A stretch of 64,000 bases of DNA from Candidatus Aminicenantota bacterium (lineage in GTDB: Bacteria; Acidobacteriota; Aminicenantia; Aminicenantales; UBA8522), in the NCBI GenBank assembly GCA_017886205.1, contig JAFNEO010000045.1, positions 62,001 through 126,000 of the forward strand, read 5' to 3'. Under the pieces are notes generated by a model, which searched no databases, was not told where the DNA came from, and saw only the letters and a program-made list of their open reading frames with translations. A program made the position numbers and the translations under genes. Positions 63,984-64,000 of the stretch are shown piece by piece. Positions within the stretch are counted from its first letter, which is position 1, and the number at the start of each line of letters is the position of its first letter.

Positions 63984-64000
63984 AAGCTATTCGACGACGA

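Noticed and set aside
1-64000. CRISPR arrays, tRNA or rRNA genes
   Set aside because: No regularly spaced direct repeats and no tRNA- or rRNA-like sequence were noticed. A covariance search would be needed to exclude small RNAs.

Overview
The window is a GC-rich bacterial chromosome segment, probably from Candidatus Aminicenantes or a related Acidobacteriota-like lineage. That placement is inferred from the zinc-ribbon/Ser-Thr kinase/TPR proteins, carboxypeptidase-regulatory TonB receptors, indolepyruvate oxidoreductase, abundant multihaem cytochromes and system II cytochrome c maturation. No rRNA, tRNA or CRISPR array was seen.

Layout. (1) 1-7.7 kb: iorA plus the first codons of iorB on the minus strand. 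Divergent to it are an Rrf2-type regulator and a three-gene operon encoding a DmsE/MtrA-type decahaem cytochrome, an MtrB/PioB-like outer-membrane barrel and a second decahaem cytochrome built from two similar pentahaem halves. This looks like a porin-cytochrome conduit for extracellular electron transfer, and it ends at a strong terminator. (2) 7.8-27.3 kb: an accessory signalling zone with three Ser/Thr kinases, two TonB-dependent receptors, an AAA/DUF4143 ATPase, two 'small protein + nucleotidyltransferase' pairs, decayed copies of both the kinase and the nucleotidyltransferase, and several palindromic repeats, one inserted inside another. (3) 27.3-39.9 kb: a respiratory cluster with an octahaem HAO-family cytochrome, ResB/CcsA, an 18-motif NapC-type cytochrome, Rieske protein, cytochrome b, four more multihaem proteins (9, 4, 11 and 11 motifs) and a cytochrome b561-like subunit. 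(4) 39.9-47.5 kb: a type III-like restriction-modification operon with an embedded HepT/MntA toxin-antitoxin pair. Both res and mod carry one in-frame stop codon. (5) 47.9-64 kb: housekeeping genes (carAB, an M24 peptidase, mnmA, a barrel protein, a copper group with a YHS protein and CopA, then yebC-ruvC-ruvA-ruvB-queA).

How the parts could work together (inference): the NapC-like, Rieske/cytochrome b and b561-like proteins could take electrons from the quinol pool and pass them through periplasmic multihaem proteins, either to the HAO-family enzyme or to the MtrAB-like conduit. ResB/CcsA would attach the haems. Counting CXXCH plus variant motifs, the window encodes about 81 c-type haem sites in eight proteins.

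Repeats shape the window: a composite REP-like element recurs four times, a 132-bp MITE-like element sits inside one copy, and repeat sequence contributes the ribosome-binding site or first codons of three genes.
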